Source: an uncultured Streptococcus sp. (GTDB lineage Bacteria; Bacillota; Bacilli; Lactobacillales; Streptococcaceae). From it: DNA of 64,000 nt. The notes beneath the pieces are model-generated. The model saw nothing but the letters and a program-made list of their open reading frames with translations, had not been told where the DNA came from and made no database searches. This document shows positions 7,128-15,462 of this stretch, piece by piece (the stretch's first letter is position 1; every line of letters begins with the position of its first letter). The stretch spans positions 1 through 64,000 of the forward strand of contig NZ_CAJPNR010000008.1 of the NCBI RefSeq assembly GCF_905372115.1. Reading direction: 5' to 3'. Made by a program: the position numbers and the translations under genes.

Positions 7128-8864
7128 ATGTTATACATTTGGTCTTATTTGAAGAGATATCCTAAGTGGTTGGTCTTGGACTTTGTTGCGGCAATCTTTT
7201 TTGTAATCGTCAATCTAGGTCTGCCAACGGTGCTGGCTCGGATGATTGATGAGGGAATCAATCCTAAGCAGACAGATCGGCTCTTTTTCTGGGCTTGGGT
7301 GATGTTTGGCGTTATTATCTTAGGAGTGCTGGGGCGAATCGTTCTGGCTTATGCGGCAGGGAAGCTAACGACGACCATGGTGCAGGACATGCGCAATGAT
7401 CTCTATGCTAAGCTTCAAGAGTATTCTCATCATGAGTATGAGCAAATCGGTGTATCCTCTTTAGTCACGCGCTTGACCTCGGATGCTTTTGTACTCATGC
7501 AGTTTGCAGAGCAAACCCTGAAAATGGGTGTCATTACTCCCATGATGATGCTGTCTAGTATTCTCATGATTTTCTTGACCAGTCCGTCTCTGGCCTGGAT
7601 TGTAGCTGTTTCAGTGCCCTTCTTGGCTGTTGTGGTCATTTATGTGGCGGTTAAAACTAAGCCCTTGTCTGAAAAGCAGCAGAAGACCCTTGATAAGATT
7701 AATCAGTATGTGAGGGAAAATTTGACTGGTCTGCGCGTTATTCGAGCTTTTGCAAGAGAGGAATTTCAAGAGAAGCGTTTTGCTGACGAAAATGAGGTCT
7801 ACGCGCAAAACTCCAATAAGCTCTTTAAGCTGACTGGTCTGACAGAGCCGCTCTTTGTGCAGATTATTATTGCGATGATTGTGGCCATTGTCTGGTTTGC
7901 CCTAGATCCTTTGCGGGATGGAAGTCTTGAAATCGGGAATCTTGTTGCCTTTATCGAATATAGCTTTCACGCGCTGCTGTCCTTCCTCTTCTTGGCCAAT
8001 CTCTTTACCATGTATCCTCGGACGGCGGTATCGAGCCAGCGGCTCAAGGAAGTCATGGACATGCCCATTTCAATTAATCCTAATCAAGATGGTATAACCG
8101 AGACAGATACACAGGGTTATCTGGAGTTCGACAATGTAACTTTCGCTTATCCAGGTGAGACAGAGAGTCCTGTACTGCATAATATTTCCTTCAAAGCTAA
8201 GCCTGGTGAGACTATTGCCTTTATCGGTTCAACTGGTTCTGGTAAATCTACACTGGTGCAGCTGATTCCTCGCTTTTACGATGTAACACTAGGTAAGATT
8301 TTAGTGGACGGTGTGGACGTCCGTGAATACAATCTGAAAGCTCTTCGTCAGAAGATTGGCTTTATTCCGCAGAAGGCTTTGCTATTTACCGGAACTATCG
8401 CAGCGAACCTGCGCTACGGAAAGGAAGAGGCTAGTCAGGAAGAGCTGAGTCAGGCGGCTGAGGTTGCTCAAGCCAAGGACTTTATCGAGAGTCGGGAAGA
8501 GCGTTTTGAGACTCATCTGGCTGAGGGAGGAAGCAATTTATCCGGAGGGCAGAAGCAACGGCTCTCTATCGCCCGAGCGGTGGTCAAAAAGCCGGATATT
8601 TATATCTTTGATGACTCTTTTTCTGCTCTGGATTATAAGACAGATGCGGTGCTTCGTCGTCGCCTCAAGGAAGTGACAGGTCAGGCAACAGTGCTGATTG
8701 TAGCCCAGCGAGTGGGAACCATCATGGACGCTGACCAGATTATCGTTCTGGATCAGGGCGAAATCGTTGGACGCGGGAAGCATGAAGAACTAATGGAAAC
8801 CAACGATATCTATCGTGAAATTGCGGATTCGCAGCTGAAAAATCAATCTTTGGCAGAGGAATAG
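7128..8864 (+). CDS. Heterodimeric ABC exporter, subunit with degenerate ATPase site
   Basis: A 578-residue half-transporter with six membrane helices (residues 1 to about 300) and a C-terminal ATPase domain (about 330-578). Walker A GSTGSGKST is at 367-375, the signature LSGGQKQR is canonical, and Walker B IYIFD ends at 495. The catalytic glutamate position holds Asp (D496), and the switch histidine is Gln (Q527 in AQRVGTI). These losses identify the non-catalytic partner of an asymmetric exporter of the LmrCD/BmrCD type. The canonical partner follows 13 bases downstream with its own GAAAGGAG site. Substrate is unknown; multidrug export is the usual assignment. It does not look like PatA/PatB. 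Confidence 0.9.
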   Translation: MLYIWSYLKRYPKWLVLDFVAAIFFVIVNLGLPTVLARMIDEGINPKQTDRLFFWAWVMFGVIILGVLGRIVLAYAAGKLTTTMVQDMRNDLYAKLQEYSHHEYEQIGVSSLVTRLTSDAFVLMQFAEQTLKMGVITPMMMLSSILMIFLTSPSLAWIVAVSVPFLAVVVIYVAVKTKPLSEKQQKTLDKINQYVRENLTGLRVIRAFAREEFQEKRFADENEVYAQNSNKLFKLTGLTEPLFVQIIIAMIVAIVWFALDPLRDGSLEIGNLVAFIEYSFHALLSFLFLANLFTMYPRTAVSSQRLKEVMDMPISINPNQDGITETDTQGYLEFDNVTFAYPGETESPVLHNISFKAKPGETIAFIGSTGSGKSTLVQLIPRFYDVTLGKILVDGVDVREYNLKALRQKIGFIPQKALLFTGTIAANLRYGKEEASQEELSQAAEVAQAKDFIESREERFETHLAEGGSNLSGGQKQRLSIARAVVKKPDIYIFDDSFSALDYKTDAVLRRRLKEVTGQATVLIVAQRVGTIMDADQIIVLDQGEIVGRGKHEELMETNDIYREIADSQLKNQSLAEE

Positions 8865-8877
8865 AAAGGAGACTGAT

Positions 8878-10656
8878 ATGAAAAACACATCTAGTTTTGC
8901 TCGCCTGTGGAGCTATCTAAAAGTTTATAAATTTGCAGTCGCCTTTGCGATCTTCCTCAAAATCCTCAGCGTCGTTATGAGTGTCGTCGAGCCCTTTGTC
9001 TTAGGTCTAGCCATTACTGAACTGACAAATAATTTGCTGGATATGGCTAAAGGTGTGGCTGGTGCCCAGATTAATGTGTCCTATGTTGGCTGGGTCATGG
9101 TCTTGTATTTTGTGCGGGCAATTTTTTATGAAATCGGTTCTTACTATTCTAATTACTTTATGACCAATGCAGTGCAGGCTACCATTCGTGACTTGCGAGA
9201 TGAACTTAGTCATAAGATTAATCGCATCCCCGTTTCTTACTTTGATAAGCACCAGTTTGGTGACTTGCTGGGGCGTTTTACCAGCGATGTCGAAGCTGTT
9301 TCCAATGCCTTGCAGCAGTCCTTTCTGCAGGTTATAAACGCAGTCTTTACTCTGATCTTGGTTATCGTCATGGTATTGGTACTCAATCTGCAGTTGGGTA
9401 TCATTGTGGTAGTTTCGATTCCGATTACCTACCTCAGTGCTCGCTTTATCGTAAAGAAATCCCAGCCGTACTTTAAACAGCAGGCAGATGCATTGGGAGC
9501 TATGAATGGCTTTGTTCAGGAGAATTTGACAGGCTTTAATATTTTGAAGCTCTATGTCAGAGAAGAAAGCTCCCAGGAGGATTTTCGTCAAATTACGCAA
9601 AATCTGCAGAAAGTAGGTTTTAAAGCCAGCTTTATCTCTGGTTTGATGATGCCTGTTTTGAATGTTATTTCAGATCTGACCTACCTCTTGCTGGCTCTGC
9701 TGGGCGGTCTTCAGGTTATTGCAGGACGATTGACAGTCGGAAATATGCAAGCTTTTGTTCAGTACGTCTGGCAGATTAACCAGCCCATTCAAAACCTGAC
9801 TCAGTTAGCAGGTCAGCTGCAGAGTGCCAAGTCTTCTTTAGACCGGATTTTCCAAGTGCTGGATGAAGCAGATGAAGTCAATGATGAGACAGAAAAGCTG
9901 GATCAAGATCTGACAGGTCAGGTTAGCTTCAAGGATGTGGACTTCCAGTATGTGGCAGACAAACCGCTCATTCGGAATTTCAATCTGGAAGTCAAACCAG
10001 GAGAAATGGTGGCTATTGTCGGTCCGACTGGTGCTGGTAAAACCACGCTGATTAACCTGCTCATGCGTTTCTACGATGTGACCAAAGGTGCGATTACTGT
10101 GGATGGTCATGACATACGCCATTTGTCTCGTCAGGACTACCGAAAACAGTTCGGTATGGTGCTGCAGGATGCCTGGCTTTATGAGGGGACTATCAAGGAA
10201 AATCTTCGCTTTGGCAATCTGCAAGCCACTGATGAAGAAATTGTAGAAGCGGCCAAGGCAGCTAATGTGGACCACTTTATTCGGACCTTGCCAGGCGGCT
10301 ACAATATGGAAATGAACCAAGAATCCAGCAATATCTCGCTAGGTCAGAAGCAGTTGCTCACGATTGCGAGGGCTCTTTTGGCCAATCCTAAGATTTTGAT
10401 TTTGGATGAAGCGACCTCATCTGTCGATACACGGCTGGAGCTCTTGATTCAAAAGGCCATGAAGACACTTATGCAGGGACGGACCAGTTTTGTCATCGCA
10501 CACCGGCTGTCGACCATTCAGGAAGCGGATAAGATTTTGGTGCTCAAGGATGGTCAGATTATCGAGCAAGGAAACCATGAGAGTCTCTTGGCTGATAAAG
10601 GATTTTATTATGACCTCTATCAGAGCCAATTTTCTAAAAAGGCGGAAGAAGCTTGA
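8878..10656 (+). CDS. Heterodimeric ABC exporter, catalytic subunit
   Basis: A 592-residue ABC half-transporter with an N-terminal six-helix domain and a C-terminal ATPase domain. Walker A is GPTGAGKTT, Walker B is ILILDEATSSVD with the catalytic Glu, and the switch motif is AHRLST with His. Its signature is ISLGQ rather than LSGGQ. In a head-to-tail dimer this deviant signature pairs with the degenerate Walker site of the upstream subunit. One composite site is therefore degenerate and the other intact, as in known heterodimeric exporters. No terminator separates it from the next gene, though a separate promoter lies just after its stop. Confidence 0.9.
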   Translation: MKNTSSFARLWSYLKVYKFAVAFAIFLKILSVVMSVVEPFVLGLAITELTNNLLDMAKGVAGAQINVSYVGWVMVLYFVRAIFYEIGSYYSNYFMTNAVQATIRDLRDELSHKINRIPVSYFDKHQFGDLLGRFTSDVEAVSNALQQSFLQVINAVFTLILVIVMVLVLNLQLGIIVVVSIPITYLSARFIVKKSQPYFKQQADALGAMNGFVQENLTGFNILKLYVREESSQEDFRQITQNLQKVGFKASFISGLMMPVLNVISDLTYLLLALLGGLQVIAGRLTVGNMQAFVQYVWQINQPIQNLTQLAGQLQSAKSSLDRIFQVLDEADEVNDETEKLDQDLTGQVSFKDVDFQYVADKPLIRNFNLEVKPGEMVAIVGPTGAGKTTLINLLMRFYDVTKGAITVDGHDIRHLSRQDYRKQFGMVLQDAWLYEGTIKENLRFGNLQATDEEIVEAAKAANVDHFIRTLPGGYNMEMNQESSNISLGQKQLLTIARALLANPKILILDEATSSVDTRLELLIQKAMKTLMQGRTSFVIAHRLSTIQEADKILVLKDGQIIEQGNHESLLADKGFYYDLYQSQFSKKAEEA

Positions 10657-10662
10657 TAATGC

Positions 10663-10691
10663 TTGCTAAATTTTTTGACAACTGCTAGAAT
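10663..10691 (+). promoter_or_regulatory. Promoter of the acetyltransferase gene
   Basis: TTGCTA (10663-10668), a 17-base spacer and TAGAAT (10686-10691) preceded by TGC, an extended -10. It lies 22 bases before the ATG at 10713. Confidence 0.65.
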
Positions 10692-10712
10692 ATTAAGCAA
10701 AGTGAGGTAGCA

Positions 10713-11267
10713 ATGTCTTTAACAAGTCAAATTATTACAGCAGAATTTCCCGATTTAGATAAGGTTGAGGCCTTAAACCGCGAGGCTTTTCCTGAAGAAG
10801 AGAGAGTTCCTATCAGTGAATTTCTCCGCTATACTAATGATAAACGGTCTCATTTCTTTGCCTTCTACAATGAGGAAGAATTTGTTGGTTTTGCTTTTGC
10901 AGTCTATAACGAAAAAATGTTCTATGTCAGCTTCTTTGCGATTATGCCGCACCTTCGCAGCCATGGCTATGGGGGAGAAATTATTCATAAACTGACAGAG
11001 TTTTATCAAAAAACCATGGTTCTAGAAGTGGAACGTGTCGATGAGGAATGTGACAATCTAGAGCAACGTCAAGCACGTATGGACTTCTATAAGCGTAACG
11101 GCTTTCGAACGACTAATGCCTTTCTGGAATATGAAGGATTAAGCTTTGAAATCCTGTATTTGGGAGACCATTTTGATGAGGAGGCTTATCGAGATATTTT
11201 CCATATGCTGCAAGAGAAGAACTTCTTTGAATTCGAAATTAAGTACCGAAGATTTAGCGATGTTTAA
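10713..11267 (+). CDS. GNAT family N-acetyltransferase
   Basis: A 184-residue GNAT protein. The acetyl-CoA-binding motif A is visible as IMPHLRSHGYGGEIIHKL (about residues 77-95), and the fold ends with the usual MDFYKRNGF segment where the acceptor is positioned. The acceptor substrate cannot be told from sequence. It has its own promoter and ends at a bidirectional terminator shared with the convergent ltrA-like gene. The start ATG has a GTGAGG site 8 bases upstream. Confidence 0.8.
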   Translation: MSLTSQIITAEFPDLDKVEALNREAFPEEERVPISEFLRYTNDKRSHFFAFYNEEEFVGFAFAVYNEKMFYVSFFAIMPHLRSHGYGGEIIHKLTEFYQKTMVLEVERVDEECDNLEQRQARMDFYKRNGFRTTNAFLEYEGLSFEILYLGDHFDEEAYRDIFHMLQEKNFFEFEIKYRRFSDV

Positions 11268-11281
11268 AAACAAGCAATTTC

Positions 11282-11314
11282 AAAAAGGTTGAGATAAGAT
11301 GTCTCAACCTTTTT
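11282..11314. terminator. Bidirectional terminator
   Basis: A 13-bp perfect stem AAAAAGGTTGAGA/TCTCAACCTTTTT with a 7-base loop between convergent genes. Each strand ends in a T-run, so it serves the acetyltransferase and the LtrA-family gene. Confidence 0.93.
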
Positions 11315-11315
11315 A

Positions 11316-12470
11316 CTATGAAAAATCTCTTTTATTTTGTTTAGGATCAGGATGTACAATATTGTATTTCTCGCGCATTAAGCGTCGGTAGCGCATACCG
11401 GTTTGCTGCATCAAAAAAGTCGAAATGACTAAGGACAGGCCTAGCAGAAAAAGATTTTGGCGCAGGATATAGAAAAAGAAGCAAGAAATAAATAAGATAA
11501 GAGAGTACTGACCAATCAGCTTTTTATCAATTTGGTAGAAGTCGTGATTGTACCAAGAAGTTGCTAAAGTCCCGATGAAAAAGGCCAGAATGGAAAAGAT
11601 AAAGAAATAAGTGCCTAATTCATGATGGGCTTTATTGGCAATGAACTGGAGACCAAGAGTAAGAAACATGAGGCTCAGTATGATAATCAGATGAGCATAG
11701 TGAAGCAGAAGCGGTGAAGCATTTTGATGGTGATTAACATTGATAAAGGTCTGGACAATATAAAAAACAAAGAGAAAACCTAAACCGAGAAAGAAGACAA
11801 CACCCTCCAAAGGATAGTGAGTAAGGGGATAGGTGCGGATAATTGTAACAACGGATTCGCCAAAAGTCAGAATTGTAAAAAGCTGCTTGCGCTCCAGAAA
11901 GTGAGCGAAATTGAAGCGGTCTGTGAAGAGTTCTTTTCTGAAAAAAAGGGGCAAAATCAGAGGAAGATAGTAGACTGGAAAAACAGAAAGGGAAAAAGGA
12001 ATCAGAGTAGTTGCAAGAGGTAGAAGGGCGATAGAATAGATAAGCAAGAAGCTGATATGAAACTTCATGACCCGATTAAATCCTAGTTTTAGTCCCTTGA
12101 GATAATATTGGAGGGCAATGGTCAGGTAAGCTAGTATTAGAAAACAATTAAAGGCGATAACAGTAAGCTGGTTATTGGCAAGGATATCTAAATCAAAATT
12201 GATGTTGAGAGCCAGATTTCCTACCCAGAGCATGAGAAAAATTACTGAGTAAATGTCAATCATGCGCGAGTCGCCGTATTTGTTATAGTAATAAGCTTCA
12301 TTACTCCAAATGCTAATCATGACAATGTTGATAGTGATAAAGGCTACAATTTGCTGCCAGTTCAAAGGCTCGATATGGATGGCAGAAGTCATCTGACTAA
12401 TCGCTAAGACAAAGGATAAGTCAAAAAAGAGTTCGTAGTTGGATACGCGTTTCGAAACAATCTTGGACAT
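11316..12470 (-). CDS. Low temperature requirement A (LtrA) family membrane protein
   Basis: A 384-residue integral membrane protein with about ten hydrophobic segments. The N-terminal YELFFDLSFVLAISQM matches the (V/Y)ELFFDLVFV opening of the LtrA family, named after a Listeria gene needed for growth in the cold. The biochemical role of the family is poorly known. The ATG follows AGGAGGATCT closely. It is a single-gene unit, convergent with the acetyltransferase and divergent from brnQ. Confidence 0.85.
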   Translation of the reverse strand: MSKIVSKRVSNYELFFDLSFVLAISQMTSAIHIEPLNWQQIVAFITINIVMISIWSNEAYYYNKYGDSRMIDIYSVIFLMLWVGNLALNINFDLDILANNQLTVIAFNCFLILAYLTIALQYYLKGLKLGFNRVMKFHISFLLIYSIALLPLATTLIPFSLSVFPVYYLPLILPLFFRKELFTDRFNFAHFLERKQLFTILTFGESVVTIIRTYPLTHYPLEGVVFFLGLGFLFVFYIVQTFINVNHHQNASPLLLHYAHLIIILSLMFLTLGLQFIANKAHHELGTYFFIFSILAFFIGTLATSWYNHDFYQIDKKLIGQYSLILFISCFFFYILRQNLFLLGLSLVISTFLMQQTGMRYRRLMREKYNIVHPDPKQNKRDFS

Positions 12471-12561
12471 AGATCCTCCTATAAATAATTAGGGAAAGCA
12501 AGCGAAGTCAACATAAAATAGACAAAGAGATATGTAAGCTCTTTCTAACTTTTCTTCTCTT

Positions 12562-12567
12562 AGTATA
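12562..12567 (-). promoter_or_regulatory. -10 element for the LtrA-family gene
   Basis: Read on the minus strand, TGTTATACT is an extended -10 about 92 bases upstream of the ATG. No good -35 accompanies it. Confidence 0.45.
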
Positions 12568-12761
12568 ACATAAAGGAGCCACGCAAGAAAGGCAGGTAAG
12601 GAGGTGAGTTATAGAAAATACCTTGCGATTTAAAACGAAAAATTTTATTTAGTCTTAAATCACTCAAAATTCACAAAAAATCTGTGGATAAATGAGGATT
12701 TTGCCCAAAATTCTGGATAGATAATTCGATTTAAATCAGATATAGCCTTTTGATTTGAATT

Positions 12762-12776
12762 AATATTCTGAAAAAT
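12762..12776 (+). promoter_or_regulatory. CodY-box-like site upstream of brnQ
   Basis: AATATTCTGAAAAAT matches the CodY consensus AATTTTCWGAAAATT at 13 of 15 positions and ends 9 bases before the -35 of the brnQ promoter. CodY represses branched-chain amino acid uptake genes in low-GC Gram-positives. Control of brnQ by CodY is therefore a reasonable inference. The rest of the 377-base intergenic region (12471-12847) is AT-rich; I see no T-box or riboswitch. Confidence 0.6.
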
Positions 12777-12785
12777 TCAAAAGTC

Positions 12786-12814
12786 TTGCGTATCGGGCTA
12801 TTTCCGTATATACT
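12786..12814 (+). promoter_or_regulatory. brnQ promoter
   Basis: TTGCGT (12786-12791), a 17-base spacer and TATACT (12809-12814). Transcription would start about 25 bases before the GTG start. Confidence 0.65.
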
Positions 12815-12847
12815 GATAAAGCATGAAAAAAATTAAAGGAGATTCCC

Positions 12848-14176
12848 GTGATTAAAAAAGGTGGCTTAACAGGCTTGCTCTTATTTGGAATATTTTTCGG
12901 TGCTGGGAATTTGATTTTCCCGCCTTCACTTGGAACATTATCTGGCCAGCATTTTTGGCCAGCTATTGCAGGATTTGTCCTGTCTGGAGTTGGGCTTGCT
13001 GTGCTGACTTTGATTATCGGAACTCTCAATCCTAAGGGATATATCTATGAGATTTCTAAGAAGATTGCACCTTGGTTTGCTATTGTCTATCTTGTTGCCC
13101 TCTATCTCTCCATTGGGCCCTTCTTTGCTATCCCGCGGACTGCGACAGTGGCCTATGAAGTTGGTATCGCTCCTATGCTGTCTAAAAATATGACAGGTAT
13201 CGGATTGATTGTTTTCACGACACTTTACTTTGCGGCGGCTTATCTGATTTCTTTGAATCCATCTAAGATTTTGGATCGGATTGGACGTATTCTGACGCCT
13301 GTCTTTGCAGTTTTGATTATTATCTTAGTCATTCTAGGAGCTTTGAAATACGGAACAACGACACCTCGGCAGGCTTCGGAAGCTTATTTAGCGTCAGCTT
13401 TTGGACAGGGCTTCTTGGAAGGTTATAACACTTTGGATGCCTTGGCTTCCGTGGCCTTCAGCGTAATCGCAGTAACAACTCTTAACCAGCTAGGTTTCAA
13501 GAATAAAAAGGAATATGTTTCAACCATCTGGGTTGTTGGTTTGATGGTAGCGTTGGGTTTTAGCGCTATGTATATCGGTTTGGCTTTTCTGGGCAATCAT
13601 TTCCCAATTCCAGCTGAGATTATTGCCAAAGGCAATCCAGGTGTTTATGTCCTATCGCAGGCGACACAGGCTATCTTTGGATCTACAGCACAGATTTTCC
13701 TTGCAGCTATGGTTACTGTGACTTGCTTTACGACAACAGCAGGACTTATTGTATCGACTGGGGAATTCTTCCATAAAACTTTCCCTAAGGTATCTTATAA
13801 AGTGTACGCAACGGTCTTTACTTTGATTGGGTTTGCAATTGCTAATCTTGGGCTTAATGCTATTATTCAATATTCTGTTCCAGTCTTGCAAATTCTCTAT
13901 CCAATTACCATTGTTATCGTACTGATTGTCATTGTCAATAAATTCTTGCCACTATCCAAAATCGGTATGCAATTGACGGTAGCAGCAGTGACTCTGATTT
14001 CCTTTGCGGGCATTCTTGGGCAGCAGTTCCATATCACTAGGATAAGTGATATTGTAAATGCCCTTCCATTTGCTCAGGCTTCTTTGCCTTGGTTGGTGCC
14101 GGCTCTAGTTGGAATCCTACTTTCTCTCTTTTTGCCTAACAAGCAGAAGAGTGAGCGTTTTGAGATGGAGAGCTAA
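12848..14176 (+). CDS. brnQ: Branched-chain amino acid transporter, LIVCS family
   Basis: A 442-residue membrane protein with about twelve hydrophobic segments. It opens with the family signature GLLLFGIFFGAGNLIFPPSL. BrnQ transporters carry Leu, Ile and Val with Na+ or H+. Translation starts at GTG 12848, seven bases after AAAGGAG. An ATG at 12822 lies in another frame and gives only a decapeptide. Length is normal. The CodY-box-like sequence upstream fits starvation control. Confidence 0.93.
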   Translation: MIKKGGLTGLLLFGIFFGAGNLIFPPSLGTLSGQHFWPAIAGFVLSGVGLAVLTLIIGTLNPKGYIYEISKKIAPWFAIVYLVALYLSIGPFFAIPRTATVAYEVGIAPMLSKNMTGIGLIVFTTLYFAAAYLISLNPSKILDRIGRILTPVFAVLIIILVILGALKYGTTTPRQASEAYLASAFGQGFLEGYNTLDALASVAFSVIAVTTLNQLGFKNKKEYVSTIWVVGLMVALGFSAMYIGLAFLGNHFPIPAEIIAKGNPGVYVLSQATQAIFGSTAQIFLAAMVTVTCFTTTAGLIVSTGEFFHKTFPKVSYKVYATVFTLIGFAIANLGLNAIIQYSVPVLQILYPITIVIVLIVIVNKFLPLSKIGMQLTVAAVTLISFAGILGQQFHITRISDIVNALPFAQASLPWLVPALVGILLSLFLPNKQKSERFEMES

Positions 14177-14181
14177 TAGAT

Positions 14182-14212
14182 AACATCCGCCACAATGTGG
14201 TGGATGTTTTTG
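14182..14212 (+). terminator. brnQ terminator
   Basis: ACATCCGCCACA pairs with TGTGGTGGATGT (one G-U pair), followed by TTTTTG, six bases after the brnQ stop. Confidence 0.85.
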
Positions 14213-14265
14213 CTAAATCCAGAAATCTCAAGCAATATAACATCAAATTCAAGTTTTTTCAAATC

Positions 14266-14302
14266 AATCTCCCTATTTTTAGGGGGATTTTTATTTTATA
14301 CT
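14266..14302 (+). promoter_or_regulatory. Hairpin and -10 element upstream of ccdA
   Basis: AATCTCCC and GGGGGATT (14266-14288) can form a terminator-like hairpin followed by TTTTATTTTATACT. TATACT at 14297-14302 is a plausible -10 for the ccdA operon, but the -35 (TATTTT) is poor. The hairpin may be a second terminator for brnQ, leaving the -10 in its T-rich tail. Confidence 0.4.
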
Positions 14303-14333
14303 AGAGTCAGAAATTGATAGAGAGGTTTTTGAA

Positions 14334-15044
14334 ATGGCAACAAGTTTTTTGTTCTTTATTTCTGTTTTTCTGGCGGGGATTCTATCTTTTTTCTCGCCCT
14401 GTATTTTACCGCTTATGCCAGTCTATGTGGGGATTTTGCTGGATTCGGATCAGCCGAAAACGGTTCGGTTTATGGGAAAAGACATTTCCTGGTATGGTCT
14501 AGCTAAGACGCTCTGCTTTATAGCTGGCTTATCAACTGTATTCTTAGTTTTGGGCTACGGAGCTGGTGCTTTGGGGCAAGTCCTCTATGCCCCTTGGTTT
14601 CGCTATGTTCTGGGCGGGATTGTCATTCTACTGGGAATCCACCAGATGGGAATCATTAATATCCAGCAGCTGCAAAAGCAAAAGAGCATCCAACTTAAAA
14701 AGAATAGTAAAAGAAGTGATTTTCTTAACGCTTTTCTCTTGGGTATCACCTTTAGCTTTGGTTGGACGCCCTGTGTGGGACCTGTTCTGAGTTCTGTTTT
14801 AGCAATTGCTGCTTCTGGAGGCAACGGCGCTCTTCAGGGAGGCTTGCTTATGTTGGTTTATACACTTGGATTAGCCCTTCCTTTTCTAGCCATGGCTTTG
14901 GCTTCTGGCTGGGTATTACAGCGCTTTGCGAAACTCAAACCTTATATGGGAACGCTTAAGAAAATCGGCGGTGCACTCATTATTCTCATGGGAATTTTGC
15001 TAATGCTTGGAAATCTAAACGTTTTAGCATCATTATTTGGATAA
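14334..15044 (+). CDS. ccdA: CcdA-type thiol-disulfide transporter (first copy)
   Basis: A 236-residue membrane protein of the CcdA/DsbD-core family with six hydrophobic segments. It carries electrons from cytoplasmic thioredoxin across the membrane to extracytoplasmic thioredoxin-like proteins. The redox pair is visible: Cys23 in FFSPCILPL and Cys147 in GWTPCVGP. It heads a cluster of a Met-rich lipoprotein, a thioredoxin lipoprotein and MsrAB, matching the ccdA-etrx-msrAB arrangement known in pneumococcus. A paralogue lies at 19868-20575. The ATG follows GAGAGG by about ten bases. Confidence 0.93.
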   Translation: MATSFLFFISVFLAGILSFFSPCILPLMPVYVGILLDSDQPKTVRFMGKDISWYGLAKTLCFIAGLSTVFLVLGYGAGALGQVLYAPWFRYVLGGIVILLGIHQMGIINIQQLQKQKSIQLKKNSKRSDFLNAFLLGITFSFGWTPCVGPVLSSVLAIAASGGNGALQGGLLMLVYTLGLALPFLAMALASGWVLQRFAKLKPYMGTLKKIGGALIILMGILLMLGNLNVLASLFG

Positions 15045-15071
15045 AAATTATATAATTAAAGGAGACACATC

Positions 15072-15392
15072 ATGAAAAAAATCACTACACTTACAATCGC
15101 TGCACTTAGTATCTTTGTCCTAGCTGCCTGCTCTAATCAAAAATCAGATTCTGATATGAAGAAGATGGATGACAGCAGCATGATGAAGAAAGACGTTATG
15201 AAAAAAGACGACATGAAGAAGGAGGATATGAAAGACTCCAGCATGTCTGATGATAAAATGAAAAAGGATGATATGAAGGATTCTTCTATGATGTCCGACA
15301 ATAAGTCTGATATGAAAGATGATATGAAATCAAGTGATTCAAGCATGAAGGATGACATGAAAGATTCATCCGAAATGTCATCTGACAAATAA
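15072..15392 (+). CDS. Methionine-rich lipoprotein in the ccdA-msrAB cluster
   Basis: A 106-residue protein with a lipoprotein signal peptide (lipobox LAAC, Cys20). The mature part of about 87 residues consists almost wholly of Met, Lys, Asp and Ser, in variants of MKKDDMKDSSM. It contains 17 Met, about 20%, and lacks Cys, Trp and aromatic residues. The composition predicts a disordered, surface-anchored chain. It lies 27 bases after ccdA behind AAAGGAG, and upstream of the thioredoxin lipoprotein and MsrAB. A sacrificial methionine oxidant sink recycled by MsrAB is the best inference from context. Binding of copper or other metals through Met and Asp is the alternative. No named family is recognised. 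Confidence 0.85.
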   Translation: MKKITTLTIAALSIFVLAACSNQKSDSDMKKMDDSSMMKKDVMKKDDMKKEDMKDSSMSDDKMKKDDMKDSSMMSDNKSDMKDDMKSSDSSMKDDMKDSSEMSSDK

Positions 15393-15409
15393 GAATTCCA
15401 CCATAGGAA

Positions 15410-15447
15410 AGAAAGTCGTCAGTTTTGTCGGCTTTCTCCTTATTTTG
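15410..15447 (+). terminator. Weak intra-operon hairpin
   Basis: A 9-bp stem AGAAAGTCG/CGGCTTTCT with one G-U pair and a 10-base loop, followed by CCTTATTTT. It lies between the Met-rich lipoprotein and the thioredoxin gene. A partial terminator here would let the lipoprotein be made in excess over the enzymes downstream (inference). Confidence 0.5.
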
Positions 15448-15462
15448 AAAGGAAAGAAAACG

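Noticed and set aside
9007..9600. 197-codon minus-strand frame in the second ABC gene
   Set aside because: Antisense to a clear transmembrane domain; the translation shows no domain and no ribosome site.
12471..12847. T-box leader or riboswitch before brnQ
   Set aside because: No specifier or antiterminator elements; the promoter lies only about 25 bases from the start codon.
15137..15388. Minus-strand Ser/Phe-rich frame opposite the Met-rich lipoprotein
   Set aside because: Low-complexity mirror of the plus-strand repeats; the plus strand has signal peptide, lipobox and SD.
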